This document shows positions 25,238 to 32,566 of a DNA stretch of 37,429 nt, in pieces. Below the pieces are notes generated by a model that saw only the letters and a list, made by a program, of their open reading frames with translations, was not told the origin of the DNA and ran no database searches. Numbering within the stretch: position 1 is the first letter of the stretch; each line of letters opens with the position of its first letter. The DNA comes from Bacillota bacterium (GTDB lineage Bacteria; Bacillota; Clostridia; Acetivibrionales; DSM-1351): positions 1 to 37,429 of the forward strand of contig JAEZOA010000155.1 in NCBI GenBank assembly GCA_023441625.1, in the 5' to 3' direction. Made by a program: the position numbers and the translations under genes.

Positions 25238-25372
25238 TGTTCCACCTCATTTAAGTTTAAAATCAATCTATTGTATTAATTTGGATGACTAAATATAATA
25301 TTACATTAAGTTCAAGATTATAACAATAGAAAAAAGGAGAAAATAACTTCTAATGAAAATCACAATAAAAAT

Positions 25373-25432
25373 GTTAAGAGAAGGTTAAGATGGTGTTAAA
25401 ATTTAAAAATAAGACAAAGCTAATTGTACTAT
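25373..25432 (+). promoter_or_regulatory. Putative Pho box and promoter before the phosphate transporter
   Basis: Three direct repeats of GTTAAG/A begin at 25373, 25384 and 25395, i.e. exactly 11 bp apart, one DNA turn each. This is the spacing of PhoP/PhoB half-sites. A -10-like TACTAT lies at 25427-25432 and there is no good -35, as expected for an activator-dependent promoter. The gene downstream is a phosphate transporter, which supports the reading. No PhoPR genes are in the window. Confidence 0.6.
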
Positions 25433-25502
25433 GTTAGAAAAAGTGCTAAGATAAAAACGTTTAATGATAAAAAAATGACTCTAAAGGAAAGTTGGGTATT
25501 CA

Positions 25503-26555
25503 ATGACAATTACACTTATCGATTACTTAAATCAGTTAATAACTAATCCGGCGTTAATAATTACTACAATTTTAACTTTAGCTGTTGTGCTGGTAAATGG
25601 CTGGACAGATGCGCCAAATGCTATTGCAACTTGTGTTTCAACACGTGCCATGGGACCCAGGGCTGCTATTTTTATGGCGGCAATTTTTAACTTTTTGGGA
25701 GTTTCTGTAATGACAGTCTTTAATGCGACAGTAGCGCAGACCATTTATAAAATGGTAGACTTCGGAGGAAATTCACAGGATGCGCTGGTAGCACTGTGTG
25801 CAGCACTTTTTGCTATTGTTCTATGGGCAACAGCTGCTTGGTGGTTTGGAATTCCAACCAGCGAAAGCCATGCATTGATAGCCGGAATATCGGGGGCCGC
25901 AATTGCTCTACAGGGAGGGATTGGAGGAATAAACCCCAATGAATGGGTAAAGGTTCTGTATGGCTTAGCCCTTTCAGTTATAATGGGACTTGGAATGGGT
26001 GCTATCATAGTAAAAGCAATTGGTAAATTATTTAAAAGGATTGATAGAAGAAGAACTTTTGGAGTTTTTAAAAATGCCCAGATAGTGGGAGGCGCGGGCA
26101 TGGCCTTTATGCATGGCGCACAGGATGGGCAGAAGTTTATGGGAATATTTATGCTAAGTATTTTCCTTTCACAGGGACAATCTTCCGTATCAGAGTTTAG
26201 TATTCCTTTTTGGCTGCTGATTCTTATTTCTGCAATAATGGCTTTGGGAACATCTATAGGAGGCTATCGTATTATTAAGGCTGTTGGAATGGACATGGTA
26301 AAGCTTGAAACGTATCAGGGTTTCTCTGCTGACCTAGCAGCAGTTACGTGTCTTTTCACTGCATCAACTCTTGGGTTGCCAGTTAGTACTACCCATACAA
26401 AGACAACGTCAATTATGGGGGTGGGTGCGGCAAAAAGATTGTCTTCAGTTAACTGGGGAGTTGTAAAAGAAATGGTAACAGCCTGGATATTGACCTTCCC
26501 TGGATGCGGTTTGATAGGCTTTTTAATGGCAAAACTATTTATGGTAATATTCTAG
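25503..26555 (+). CDS. pit: Inorganic phosphate transporter, PiT family
   Basis: This low-affinity phosphate (metal-phosphate:H+) symporter sits in the cytoplasmic membrane (350 aa, about ten hydrophobic segments). The two PiT signature repeats are present in the form seen in Clostridia: VNGWTDAPNAIATCVSTRAM near the N-terminus and MHGAQDGQKFMGIFML in the second half. Each is followed by a helix hairpin with conserved serine/threonine (GIPTSESHALIAG; GLPVSTTHTKTTSIMGVG). It is followed after 40 bp by the DUF47 gene, its usual partner, and preceded by the putative Pho box. AAAGGAAAG lies somewhat far (about 12-14 bases) from ATG 25503, suggesting modest translation. Confidence 0.93.
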   Translation: MTITLIDYLNQLITNPALIITTILTLAVVLVNGWTDAPNAIATCVSTRAMGPRAAIFMAAIFNFLGVSVMTVFNATVAQTIYKMVDFGGNSQDALVALCAALFAIVLWATAAWWFGIPTSESHALIAGISGAAIALQGGIGGINPNEWVKVLYGLALSVIMGLGMGAIIVKAIGKLFKRIDRRRTFGVFKNAQIVGGAGMAFMHGAQDGQKFMGIFMLSIFLSQGQSSVSEFSIPFWLLILISAIMALGTSIGGYRIIKAVGMDMVKLETYQGFSADLAAVTCLFTASTLGLPVSTTHTKTTSIMGVGAAKRLSSVNWGVVKEMVTAWILTFPGCGLIGFLMAKLFMVIF

Positions 26556-26595
26556 CAAGAGCAAAATATTATAATCATAGAAAGGATTTAAGAAT

Positions 26596-27219
26596 ATGGC
26601 TCGTAAAAATGATGTAAACTACTACAATGCATTTGTAAAGCTGGCGGGATATTCGTGTCAGGCAGCAAGTTTGTTAAACGAAACAATGAATGACTTCCAA
26701 GTGGAAACTTTAAAAACAAAAATGGAAGAAATGCATATTATCGAACACACTGGGGATGAGGAACGACATTCGATGGTTAAGGCACTCGTTAAAGAATTCA
26801 TCACTCCTATTGACCGTGAAGATATTATGAAGATAGCTGATGCAATTGATAATGTAACTGATGCCATTGAGGATGTTTTGATGCACATGTATATGTATAA
26901 TATTACTTATATTCGTGATGAAGCAAAAGAGATGACCGCCATAATTATAAAATGCTGTAATGCGTTAAAGCTTGCTTTAGACGAATTCCACAATTTCCGC
27001 AAATCAAAGAAGTTACATGAGCTCATAGTTGAAGTCAACTTCCTTGAGGAAGAGGGAGACAGGCTTTTTACACAGGCAATCAGAAATCTATATGTTAATT
27101 GTAAGGAACCCATTGAAGTATCCTCCTGGGACAAAATATTCAATTACCTGGAAAAGTGCTGTGATGCATGTGAGGATGTTGCCAACAGCATGGAGAGTGT
27201 TATACTTAAAAATTCCTAA
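26596..27219 (+). CDS. DUF47 family PhoU-like phosphate transport regulator
   Basis: This 207-residue all-helical cytosolic protein of the DUF47/PhoU-like family nearly always accompanies a PiT transporter and is thought to control its activity. Family features are AASLLNETMNDF, IEHTGDEERHSMVKALVKEF, then TPIDREDIMKIADAIDNVTDAIED (acidic metal-binding helix), a middle LHELIVEVNFLEEEGDRLF, and the C-terminal YLEKCCDACEDVANSMESVI. The D/E-rich repeated motif (E-x-x-GD, DxxD) matches PhoU metal-binding helices. AGAAAGGATTT precedes ATG 26596. It forms an operon with pit and ends at a strong terminator. Confidence 0.9.
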   Translation: MARKNDVNYYNAFVKLAGYSCQAASLLNETMNDFQVETLKTKMEEMHIIEHTGDEERHSMVKALVKEFITPIDREDIMKIADAIDNVTDAIEDVLMHMYMYNITYIRDEAKEMTAIIIKCCNALKLALDEFHNFRKSKKLHELIVEVNFLEEEGDRLFTQAIRNLYVNCKEPIEVSSWDKIFNYLEKCCDACEDVANSMESVILKNS

Positions 27220-27246
27220 ATTCAATAAATAGTATTACAAATAGTA

Positions 27247-27274
27247 AAAGGCATCGATTGATGCCTTTTTTTGG
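27247..27274 (+). terminator. Rho-independent terminator of the pit-DUF47 operon
   Basis: AAAGGCATC (27247-27255) pairs with GATGCCTTT (27260-27268) around GATT, with a T7 run overlapping the right arm. It is 27 bases after the DUF47 stop. Confidence 0.9.
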
Positions 27275-27284
27275 TGCGCCGTGT

Positions 27285-27387
27285 GTCCAGCAAAGCTGGA
27301 CCACGCCAGCATGGGCGCTTTCTCATATGTAATTTCATTTACTCTTTAACAAATTTTACAAATCTTATTAGTTACGACGCATGCTGG
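27285..27387. repeat. GC-rich structured intergenic element with inverted repeats
   Basis: Within an otherwise AT-rich gap (27220-27659), a GC-rich patch contains the hairpin GTCCAGC-AAA-GCTGGAC (27285-27301) extended by an imperfect outer stem. Then CCAGCATG (27306-27313) recurs inverted as CATGCTGG (27380-27387). This could be a REP/MITE-type remnant or a structured leader. No ORF or family is recognised. The remaining 27388-27659 contains only AT-rich DNA and the next gene's ribosome site. Confidence 0.3.
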
Positions 27388-27659
27388 GACTAAAGAATCA
27401 GCTGCTGCATATATTTACATATTACATAAAATGTATCATTCAAAATAATTATTGGAGCAACTAACCTTTTGTAGCTTGCTCAAACATATATTTGTAACAG
27501 TTATTTAAAGGGTAACATAATATAACATTATGAGATAGTACGGTGCTAGATGATTGAATTATACAATGTTTGAAACGGACAAATAAATAAGATTATGTAA
27601 ACAAATTTTAATTTAGGCTTAAGCAGTAAAAATATTTGATATACATGGAGAGAGCAGAT

Positions 27660-28991
27660 ATGAAAACTAATAATTATGGAAATATACCAGTCAATGCATA
27701 TGATAGATATAATTATATTGCTAAGTATGATATAGCAAGTTCCCAGATTCAAGCAGTAATGAAGCTCGATGGCAGGCTAAACTTTAATAAGCTAGTCAGA
27801 GCGGTAAGATTATCAGTTGATGCACAACCAATTTTGGGGTGTAGATTTATTCACAGCGATCCACCATATTGGAAACGGTTTGATGACATTGATGCTATCA
27901 AACTTTGCGAAATTGAGGAGACTGATGATCCGGACGAAGCTATTCAAAGATTTAATGAAGGTCCAATGGATATGAGTAATGACCCAATGGTTATGGTAAA
28001 ACTTATTCGTTCAGGTAAATACGATACTTTGGCTCTAAAAATCAATCACGTATGCAGCGATGGAGCGGGTGCAAAGGAATATATTCATTTGCTTTCGGAT
28101 ATTTATTCCCGTATTGATAAAGATGATAATGCTTTTATTCCTATTCCAAGGATTAGTGGTAGGGAAGATCATGAAAGACTATTAACTGCGCTTGAACAAT
28201 TAAATCCAAATAAAGAGTGGAGTCCTATGGCACAAATACCGTCAAACACATGGGAGTTTCCTTGGAAGAGTAATAGAACTGGTAGTATAGGTTTTGCTGT
28301 ATGTAGGCTTCCTTTTGAAAACTTGGGTTTAATAAGCAAATTTGCAAAAAACAAAGGAGTAACAATCAATGATTTGATACTGGCTGCATTATTTAGAGCC
28401 ATGTTCGATATAACCAAGCCTCCATATGGAACACCAATTGATATTCCCATTACAATTGACCTTCGAAAGTTTCTTCCTAATAAGAAGGCAACGGCAATAA
28501 GAAATTTTTCGACAGGTGTTATGCTTAGAATAGGCAGGAGAGCTAATGAATTGTTTGAAGAGACAGTTGCTAGAGTGGCGGTTTTAACAAAAGATATTAA
28601 AGGCGGACATCCGAGTTTTGAAATTGTTAAAGGCTTAGACTTTATTGAAAAAATGAGTTTTCTTCAATACTGTGCTTTCTTCAAGACTTTATCTCAATTT
28701 ATTGGGTTAGCAGCACAGAATCCTTTTATGGTGATAAAAAGATGCTTGCCAACTTTATCAAATGTTGGATACATCTCAAAGCCCTTAATTAAATTCGGTG
28801 ACAATACTGTAACTGATGCTTATATCCTCCCTCCTGCTGTACGATCACCTGGGATTCTGCTTGTAGCTAGCACCTATAATGGTATAATTACGCTGGCAGT
28901 GGGGTATTACAAGCCTTCAGTTGAAAAATCTGATATGGAAAGGCTTCTTAACAAAATTAGAGATGAGCTGATTGAAGGATGCTCTCAATAA
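27660..28991 (+). CDS. Condensation-domain/alcohol-acetyltransferase-like acyltransferase
   Basis: A 443-residue stand-alone member of the CoA-dependent acyltransferase/NRPS condensation superfamily. The catalytic HxxxDG is intact as NHVCSDGAGAKEY (H130, D134). Supporting features are the N-terminal YNYIAKYDIASSQIQAVMKL and the later KNKGVTINDLILAALFRAMF and VPITIDLR-like segment IPITIDLRKFLPNK, as in this fold. It probably moves an acyl group from the carrier protein encoded next onto an amine or alcohol, but the acceptor is unknown. ATG 27660 is preferred over 27636 because GGAGAG lies upstream at normal spacing. It is followed after 115 bp by the ACP gene. Confidence 0.78.
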   Translation: MKTNNYGNIPVNAYDRYNYIAKYDIASSQIQAVMKLDGRLNFNKLVRAVRLSVDAQPILGCRFIHSDPPYWKRFDDIDAIKLCEIEETDDPDEAIQRFNEGPMDMSNDPMVMVKLIRSGKYDTLALKINHVCSDGAGAKEYIHLLSDIYSRIDKDDNAFIPIPRISGREDHERLLTALEQLNPNKEWSPMAQIPSNTWEFPWKSNRTGSIGFAVCRLPFENLGLISKFAKNKGVTINDLILAALFRAMFDITKPPYGTPIDIPITIDLRKFLPNKKATAIRNFSTGVMLRIGRRANELFEETVARVAVLTKDIKGGHPSFEIVKGLDFIEKMSFLQYCAFFKTLSQFIGLAAQNPFMVIKRCLPTLSNVGYISKPLIKFGDNTVTDAYILPPAVRSPGILLVASTYNGIITLAVGYYKPSVEKSDMERLLNKIRDELIEGCSQ

Positions 28992-29106
28992 TCTCTCGGT
29001 CTGTTTAATTAATTATTAAAAAAGCATTGCACAGGTTCCAATAAAACAACATATATTGTTATGTAAACATACTTATTATTGCATCAAGCAAGAAGGAGAA
29101 TTTAAT

Positions 29107-29325
29107 ATGACTATTAAAGAAAAGCTTAATCTTATCGAAGAATTGCTACTTATTGAAAAAGATACTCTAGATGAAACTACAGAGCTCGATGATATTAATG
29201 AATGGGATTCCATGGCTGTAATATCTACAATTGCTATGTTTGATAGTATTTATGGTATGGATGTTAAATCCGCAGAAATTAAAAAATTTAGAACTGTAAA
29301 GGACATAATTGATAAAATGGAGTGA
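29107..29325 (+). CDS. Stand-alone acyl carrier protein
   Basis: A 72-residue acidic carrier protein. The phosphopantetheine attachment serine is S35 in NEWDSMAVIST, the DS(M/L) motif at the start of helix II. The flanks LNLIEELLLIEKDTLDETTE and the C-terminal EIKKFRTVKDIIDKME are typical ACP/PCP helices I and III-IV. AGAAGGAGAA precedes ATG 29107, in preference to the upstream in-frame ATG at 29056. It sits between the condensation-like enzyme and the ketosynthase III and should carry their shared acyl intermediate. It is unlike primary-metabolism AcpP, which has DSLD. Confidence 0.9.
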   Translation: MTIKEKLNLIEELLLIEKDTLDETTELDDINEWDSMAVISTIAMFDSIYGMDVKSAEIKKFRTVKDIIDKME

Positions 29326-29336
29326 GGTGCGATTAA

Positions 29337-30392
29337 TTGGCTAGTGGAATATTAAAAAATGTAGAAATTAAAGGTATAGCATGTGCAGTACCAGAGCATG
29401 TAGTAAATACAGAAGAATACAATAGTATATTCGGGGAAGAGAGTGTACGCAAGTTTATTAATATGACAGGTGTAAAAAAGAGACGTGTATCTATTGATCA
29501 GCAATGTGCTTCAGACTTATGTTATGTTGCTGCAAGAAAAATCATGGATAGACTGAATTGGGAGCCCTCCTCCATTAATGCTTTAATTCTTATTACTCAG
29601 ACTCCGGATTATGCAGTACCAGCAACAGCATGTGTTCTTCAGTATAGACTTGGACTAAGTGACGATTGCATAGCCTTTGATATTAATCTTGGTTGCTCAG
29701 GATACGTCTATGGACTGTGGCTGGCAGCCTCCATGATTTCAACACAGAATATTAAAAGGGTACTTCTACTCGTTGGAGATACAAGTAATTTTGGAATAAA
29801 TCCGTGCGATAGTGCAACAGCAATGATATTTGGTGATGGTGGGTCAGCAACTGCCTTAGAGAGGTCAGAGGGTAAAGAAATGAAATACTTTTTAAAGACA
29901 AAAGGCAGCGGATATAAATGTATTATGGTACCTGCCGGTCATGCTAGAAGCAGGGGTAAAGTTAGTACTGATACAAGTGATTATGATTTGTCCATGAATG
30001 GCGCAGATGTTTTTAACTTTACTATCAATGATGTCCAAAAGGCCTTAAGCAACTTTATGACAGAGAACTCTATTGGTGAAAATAATGTAGATATGTACGT
30101 ATTTCATCAAGCTAATCTATTTATTATAAAGCATTTAATAAGAAAACTGGGTATTCCTTCAGAAAAGGTACCGATATCTATTGATAGATATGGAAATACA
30201 AGTGGTGAATCCATCCCTTTAACTTTGGTTGATGCGCTGGGTACAAAACAATCTGATGATACCTTGAAGTTGGTAATGTGTGGCTTTGGTGTGGGCCTAT
30301 CCTATGGAGGTATTTACATGGAGATGAAAAAGTCCGCTTGTATTCCTATGCTATACACTGATTACTATTTTAATGGGGATGTGAGTTCGTGA
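29337..30392 (+). CDS. 3-oxoacyl-ACP synthase III (FabH-like ketosynthase)
   Basis: This initiating ketosynthase condenses an acyl-CoA with malonyl-ACP (351 aa, a little longer than FabH). The catalytic triad is visible: C120 in INLGCSGYVYG, H257 in YVFHQANLFIIKHL and N287 in DRYGNTSGESIP. Other family features are TGVKKRR, the ITQTPDYAVPATACVLQ strand, LLVGDTSN, FGDGGSATAL and the final CGFGVGLSYG. The start is TTG 29337 after GAGTGAGGTG, 11 bp behind the ACP stop. It overlaps the SDR gene by 4 bp. An ordinary fab cluster (fabD, fabF, fabZ) is not adjacent, so a dedicated secondary product is more likely than membrane lipid synthesis. Confidence 0.92.
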   Translation: MASGILKNVEIKGIACAVPEHVVNTEEYNSIFGEESVRKFINMTGVKKRRVSIDQQCASDLCYVAARKIMDRLNWEPSSINALILITQTPDYAVPATACVLQYRLGLSDDCIAFDINLGCSGYVYGLWLAASMISTQNIKRVLLLVGDTSNFGINPCDSATAMIFGDGGSATALERSEGKEMKYFLKTKGSGYKCIMVPAGHARSRGKVSTDTSDYDLSMNGADVFNFTINDVQKALSNFMTENSIGENNVDMYVFHQANLFIIKHLIRKLGIPSEKVPISIDRYGNTSGESIPLTLVDALGTKQSDDTLKLVMCGFGVGLSYGGIYMEMKKSACIPMLYTDYYFNGDVSS

Positions 30393-31150
30393 TAAATACA
30401 ATGGAGCTAAGTGGGAAAAATATATTGGTAACCGGAGCTTCTTCTGGAATTGGAAAAGGTATTGCCATATTTTTAAGTAAAGTTGGAGCGAATGTTATTA
30501 TTGTAGCCAGAAATGAAGAAAAGCTTAAAGAAACCTATAATGAGTTGGAACTTGGAAATCATTCCTATTACTCGATTGATTTAAACAACTTAAATGAAAT
30601 AGAAGGGATGATGGAGAAGGTTTGCAGTGACGGCAGAAAGCTTAACGGTCTTGTACATTCAGCCGGAATTTCTCGCACTATACCCATTCAATTCTTAAAA
30701 TTGGATGATTTAAAAAATATTATGTCAATAAATTTCTATTCCTTTGTTGAGCTTGTAAAGCATTTTTCTAAAAGAAAATTTAATGATAATGGGGGAAGTA
30801 TTGTAGCAATTTCATCTATCTCAAGTCGAGTAGGGGCCAGAGGTTTAGCGGCATATTGTGCAAGTAAAGGCGCTCTTGACAGTGCTATCAGGGCAATTGC
30901 CCTGGAATTGACAGCCAAAAACATAAGAATAAACTCTATCGCACCAGGTATGATAAAGACACAAATATATGATGGCTTAGTTGAGCTTGTTAATAATAAG
31001 GACTTTGAAACTGACCTCAAAAAAAGACAAATCATGGGGCTGGGGAGTACTGAGGATGTTGCTAGTGCAGCAGCATTCCTGCTAAGTGATGCATCTAAAT
31101 TTATTACAGGTACCTCTATGATAGTTGATGGTGGCTATTTGGCACACTAG
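30389..31150 (+). CDS. SDR-family 3-oxoacyl-ACP reductase (FabG-like)
   Basis: This NAD(P)-dependent short-chain dehydrogenase likely reduces the beta-ketoacyl-ACP made by the neighbouring ketosynthase to a beta-hydroxyacyl-ACP (253 aa). The cofactor motif TGASSGIGKG is near the N-terminus. The catalytic residues are a serine in VAISSISS and Y156/K160 in AAYCASKGALD. NSIAPGMIKT and the C-terminal FITGTSMIVDGGY are standard SDR segments. GTG 30389 overlaps the ketosynthase stop (GTGA), indicating coupling. It is the last gene of the operon, followed 17 bp later by a terminator. Confidence 0.9.
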   Translation: MINTMELSGKNILVTGASSGIGKGIAIFLSKVGANVIIVARNEEKLKETYNELELGNHSYYSIDLNNLNEIEGMMEKVCSDGRKLNGLVHSAGISRTIPIQFLKLDDLKNIMSINFYSFVELVKHFSKRKFNDNGGSIVAISSISSRVGARGLAAYCASKGALDSAIRAIALELTAKNIRINSIAPGMIKTQIYDGLVELVNNKDFETDLKKRQIMGLGSTEDVASAAAFLLSDASKFITGTSMIVDGGYLAH

Positions 31151-31167
31151 ACTAACTAATCAAAAAG

Positions 31168-31197
31168 AAGACATGTAATTGAAAACATGTCTTTTTT
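31168..31197 (+). terminator. Rho-independent terminator of the condensation/ACP/KSIII/SDR operon
   Basis: AAGACATGT (31168-31176) pairs with ACATGTCTT (31185-31193) around an 8-nt loop, with a T6 run. It is 17 bases after the reductase stop. Confidence 0.85.
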
Positions 31198-31282
31198 AGC
31201 TGTGTAAAAGGCTATATATTGATTTTGGCTGCCTGTAATAAGCTAGGTCAAGTTGGTATGATATAATTTAATAAATTCCATC

Positions 31283-31311
31283 TTGACATAGAATTAATTC
31301 TGATTTAAAAT
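31283..31311 (+). promoter_or_regulatory. Sigma-A promoter of the ROK/ABC transporter operon
   Basis: Consensus TTGACA (31283-31288), a 17-bp spacer and TAAAAT (31306-31311) give one of the best housekeeping promoters in the window. Transcription would start near 31318, leaving a leader of about 97 nt before ATG 31415. No clear operator palindrome was identified next to it. Confidence 0.75.
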
Positions 31312-31414
31312 GAGAAAGTAATAGAAAGTCAGTGCTAAATAGAAAAAAGAGAAATTTTTTTTAAGAATGATAGTTAGTATGGAAAACAAACTAAGATTAG
31401 AGAGGAAGTGAAAT

Positions 31415-32347
31415 ATGCCGACAAGTATTGGTTTAGATATTGGGGGTACGAATATTTCTGCTGTAATTTGCGATGAGTTTGGTAACATCATTTACTCCTG
31501 CACTAGAAGAAGTGACTATTATGGTGATCAATACCTGAAAAATATTGATGAAATTATAGAAAACATTATAAAAGAGAGTAAAACTGATATATGCGGCATT
31601 GGTATTGGGGTTCCCGGTACTGTTGATTATAATATAGGTAATGTTATAGTATGCCCAGCATTTAATTGGAAGAACATACGATTAAAAGAACATATAGAAA
31701 GAAAATTTGGCATTAGTACATTTATTGAGAATGATGTAAATGTTTGGACTTTGGCCGAAAAATACTTAGGAGCTGCAAAAGAGTATGATGATTTTGTAAT
31801 GATTACTATTGGAACAGGTATTGGATGTGGATTATACCTTGGAGGTAAACTATATAGAGGTCATAGTTTTGAAGCGGGTGAAATTGGGTATTTGCCTTTA
31901 ACAATTGAAGCATATAATGAAACATTTAGTGGGAATGAATTCGGTTTCTTTGAAAGTAAAGCGTCTGCATCTGCAGCAAGCCGCATTTATAGAGAACTCA
32001 CAAATAGAGACATAGATTGCAAAGATATTTTTTTACAGGCAAAGCAAGGAGACGAAGTTTCTAAAAAAGTGGTGCACGATGTATACAAATACTTAGGTTT
32101 GGGAATAAGTTCGATTTTTTGCACCCTTAATCCACAAATTGTTGTAATTGGTGGTGGAATGGCTGAAGAAGGAATAGAGTTTCTAAATGAATTAACAAAA
32201 AATATAAAACAATTGATTCCTTTTGATGTAAAGCTTAGTCTTACACAGACGAAAAAATATGGAGGAGCTGTTGGAAGTGCTCTAACTGTTTTTTATAGAA
32301 ATGATAGTAAGGAAACAATACAAACCAACACATCTAATTCATTATAG
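31415..32347 (+). CDS. ROK family sugar kinase (or regulator-like) protein
   Basis: 310 residues, cytosolic. The ATP-binding ROK/ASKHA landmarks are GLDIGGTNISAV, GIGVPGTVDYN, the catalytic-type FIENDVNVWTLAEK, MITIGTGIGCGLYLGG and VVIGGGMAEEG. Most ROK kinases have a zinc-binding CxCGxxGCxE loop and a histidine in GEIGH. Here the latter reads GEIGYLPL (Y159) and the cysteine loop is absent, with only the closing acidic residue in GFFES. There is no N-terminal DNA-binding domain, so it is a kinase rather than a NagC/XylR-type repressor. It probably phosphorylates the sugar imported by the transporter encoded downstream. GAGAGGAAGTG precedes ATG 31415. Confidence 0.88.
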   Translation: MPTSIGLDIGGTNISAVICDEFGNIIYSCTRRSDYYGDQYLKNIDEIIENIIKESKTDICGIGIGVPGTVDYNIGNVIVCPAFNWKNIRLKEHIERKFGISTFIENDVNVWTLAEKYLGAAKEYDDFVMITIGTGIGCGLYLGGKLYRGHSFEAGEIGYLPLTIEAYNETFSGNEFGFFESKASASAASRIYRELTNRDIDCKDIFLQAKQGDEVSKKVVHDVYKYLGLGISSIFCTLNPQIVVIGGGMAEEGIEFLNELTKNIKQLIPFDVKLSLTQTKKYGGAVGSALTVFYRNDSKETIQTNTSNSL

Positions 32348-32457
32348 TTTTTATTCTTATTGGATATTTTAATTAAATGTCAATTATAGAATGTAAAGCT
32401 TGAAAACTGATTAAGCTAAGAGAATGTATAAAATATTTAATAATGTAAGGTGCTAAG

Positions 32458-32480
32458 AAAGGAGGTGAATGGTGTTTTAG
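32458..32480 (+). promoter_or_regulatory. Perfect Shine-Dalgarno with three-codon ORF in the leader of the binding-protein gene
   Basis: AAAGGAGGTG (32458-32467) is a near-perfect match to the 16S anti-SD. It is followed almost at once by ATG GTG TTT TAG (32469-32480), too close and too short for a normal gene. A TATAAA box (32427-32432) would place an RNA 5' end about 20 bases upstream. The arrangement resembles a 5'-stabilising SD (STAB-SD) or a leader minigene for the binding-protein mRNA. Confidence 0.35.
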
Positions 32481-32566
32481 TTTTGTACATTTTCTAATCT
32501 AACTTAATTAAATCAGGTGATTGGAAATTAGTATTAGTGAAATACTATTAAAAAGAGGAGGATATT

